Source: Rhodohalobacter sp. SW132 | GTDB taxonomy: Bacteria > Bacteroidota > Rhodothermia > Balneolales > Balneolaceae | NCBI RefSeq assembly: GCF_003390325.1 | Contig: NZ_QUOK01000005.1 | Location: forward strand, 62,001-126,000 | Direction of reading: 5' to 3' | DNA length: 64,000 nucleotides | In this document: one piece after another, positions 63,070-64,000 of the stretch | How positions within the stretch are numbered: position 1 is the stretch's first letter | How the letters are laid out: each line of letters opens with the position of its first letter | Translations under genes and position numbers: made by a program | Notes under the pieces: model-generated | What the model was told of the DNA's origin: nothing | The model's input: only the letters and a program-made list of their open reading frames with translations | The model's database searches: none

Positions 63070-64000
63070 ATGCCATCATTGAAAAAACTGATCCTCATTC
63101 CCCTGATGTCTCTGTTTCTGGGGAGCCTGCTCATCGAGACTTTATACGCACAGTATTTCTATTTCGGAAAAAATCGTGTGCAGTATGAACGATTCGACTG
63201 GCGCTTTATAGAGACGGAACATTTCGATATCTATTATTACGATTCGAAAAATTACCACCTTGCCCAGTTTACTGCCGAGGCGGTTGAATCATCCCTGATT
63301 CAATTGCAAAATGATTTTGGCGAACAGCTCACTGACCGGATTCCGGTTATTATTTACGATTCACACAGTGACTTTTCGCAGACCAATGTTGTGCAGCTGC
63401 CTACAGATGCACAGGGAATTGGCGGGGTTACCGACAAGTTCAAAAACCGGATGACCCAGCCATTTATGGGAGATTATGCCGATTTCAGGCGCACCATACA
63501 GCATGAGCTCCTGCACGCCTTTATTAACGATGTTTACTATGGCGGAAGCGTTCAGTCGATCATGCAAAATAATATTCAGCTCAGGTTCCCTCTCTGGTTT
63601 GAAGAGGGTCTGGCTGAGTACCTGGCTCTGGGATGGGATACACAAACCGATATGTTTATGCGGGATGCAATATTAAACAATTACCTCCCGCCAATCCCGC
63701 GGCTTCAGGGATTCTTTGCTTATCGGGGTGGCCAGTCGTTCTGGTATTATATTGAAAACCAGTATGGACGACCAAAAATCACTGAAATACTACAGCGAAT
63801 TAAGCTTACCCGAAATGTTCAGCAGGCGATTACACAATCCCTTGGCATCGGTATTGAGGAACTTTCCGACCGCTGGAAAGAGTTTTATCGGCAACGCTAT
63901 TTCCCTGAAGTAGCGGAGCGGCAATCGCTTCGTGCAGCTGCTACCCAGCTAACATCACGTAACCAGAGAAGAGCATACAACACAAGTCCCGCAATTTCCC
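63070..64000 (+). CDS. secreted zinc-metallopeptidase-like protein, N-terminal part (runs off the window)
   Basis: An ATG at 63070 opens a frame that continues through the window end for at least 310 residues. It begins with a signal peptide (about 1-26, LILIPLMSLFLGSLLIETLYA). A peptidase MA / gluzincin-like region has RRTIQHELLHAFINDVYYGG, in which HELLH is the HExxH zinc motif, and PLWFEEGLAEYLALG, with the likely third-ligand Glu. GFFAYRGGQSFWYYIENQYG follows. Related bacteroidete proteins carry WD40/TolB-like propeller repeats afterwards, but that part lies outside the window. It starts 16 bp after rnr. Confidence 0.82.
   Translation, partial: MPSLKKLILIPLMSLFLGSLLIETLYAQYFYFGKNRVQYERFDWRFIETEHFDIYYYDSKNYHLAQFTAEAVESSLIQLQNDFGEQLTDRIPVIIYDSHSDFSQTNVVQLPTDAQGIGGVTDKFKNRMTQPFMGDYADFRRTIQHELLHAFINDVYYGGSVQSIMQNNIQLRFPLWFEEGLAEYLALGWDTQTDMFMRDAILNNYLPPIPRLQGFFAYRGGQSFWYYIENQYGRPKITEILQRIKLTRNVQQAITQSLGIGIEELSDRWKEFYRQRYFPEVAERQSLRAAATQLTSRNQRRAYNTSPAIS

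Overview
The window is almost fully coding, runs at mid-range GC, and carries chromosomal housekeeping genes from a Gram-negative bacterium. Outer-membrane genes (tolC, an MlaC-like protein, a TamB-like protein, lipoproteins), an ssb-gldE pair, the bacteroidete form of the NFACT protein and a 30-residue AURKAIP1/COX24-type ribosomal mini-protein point to the Bacteroidota/FCB side of the tree. My best guess is a Balneolota-like marine or halophilic heterotroph; that is inference, because no rRNA is present. I see no prophage, insertion sequence, integrase, CRISPR array or plasmid function.

Layout. 1-4.6 kb (+): end of a DUF5683-like membrane protein, a PASTA protein, rpe, phoH, an MBL-fold hydrolase and a purine nucleoside phosphorylase. 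4.6-8.7 kb (-): DUF3307 membrane protein, a SatD-family regulator behind three evenly phased palindromic operators, class II photolyase, and an AI-2E family permease. 9.1-13.6 kb: small stress-type genes (Rho_N-like protein, DUF2267, ChaB, PfpI), a PQQ-type sugar dehydrogenase and an aldo/keto reductase, with a 140-bp compound palindrome between two of them. 13.7-21.5 kb (-): typA, a serpin lipoprotein, an M20 peptidase, a Cys/Met-metabolism PLP enzyme and an HTTM-like membrane pair. 21.7-29.7 kb: surface glycan genes (three glycosyltransferases, an FkbM methyltransferase, a flippase) joined to mlaC and tolC. 29.8-39.6 kb (-): tRNA-Ser and a long directon running guaB, glycosyltransferase, M23 peptidase, bactofilin, atpZ, atpI, atpBEFHAG. 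atpD and atpC are not next to it. 39.7-47.95 kb (-): purB, M48 lipoprotein protease, a DUF2779 protein, murB, gldE, ssb. 48-51.7 kb (-): a compact lysC-dapB-dapA-dapD operon for diaminopimelate. 52.1-64 kb (mostly +): the ribosomal mini-protein, an RqcH-like NFACT protein, aroK, aroB, a TamB-like giant, rnr, and the start of a secreted gluzincin cut by the window edge.

The best candidate for an under-described system is the SatD/DUF3307 locus at 4.6-6.05 kb. The N-terminal half of the SatD-family protein reads like a class III nucleotide cyclase or GGDEF-type palm domain and keeps both metal-binding Asp positions. It is fused to a helix-turn-helix, precedes a multi-pass membrane protein, and follows three ATCGT-N8-ACGAT palindromes whose centres are exactly 29 bp apart. 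Other points worth checking are a phoH gene with no ATG/GTG/TTG start before its conserved N-terminus, a DUF2779 protein that keeps Cas4-like cysteines but has lost the nuclease residues, and the compound palindrome at 10.9-11.1 kb.
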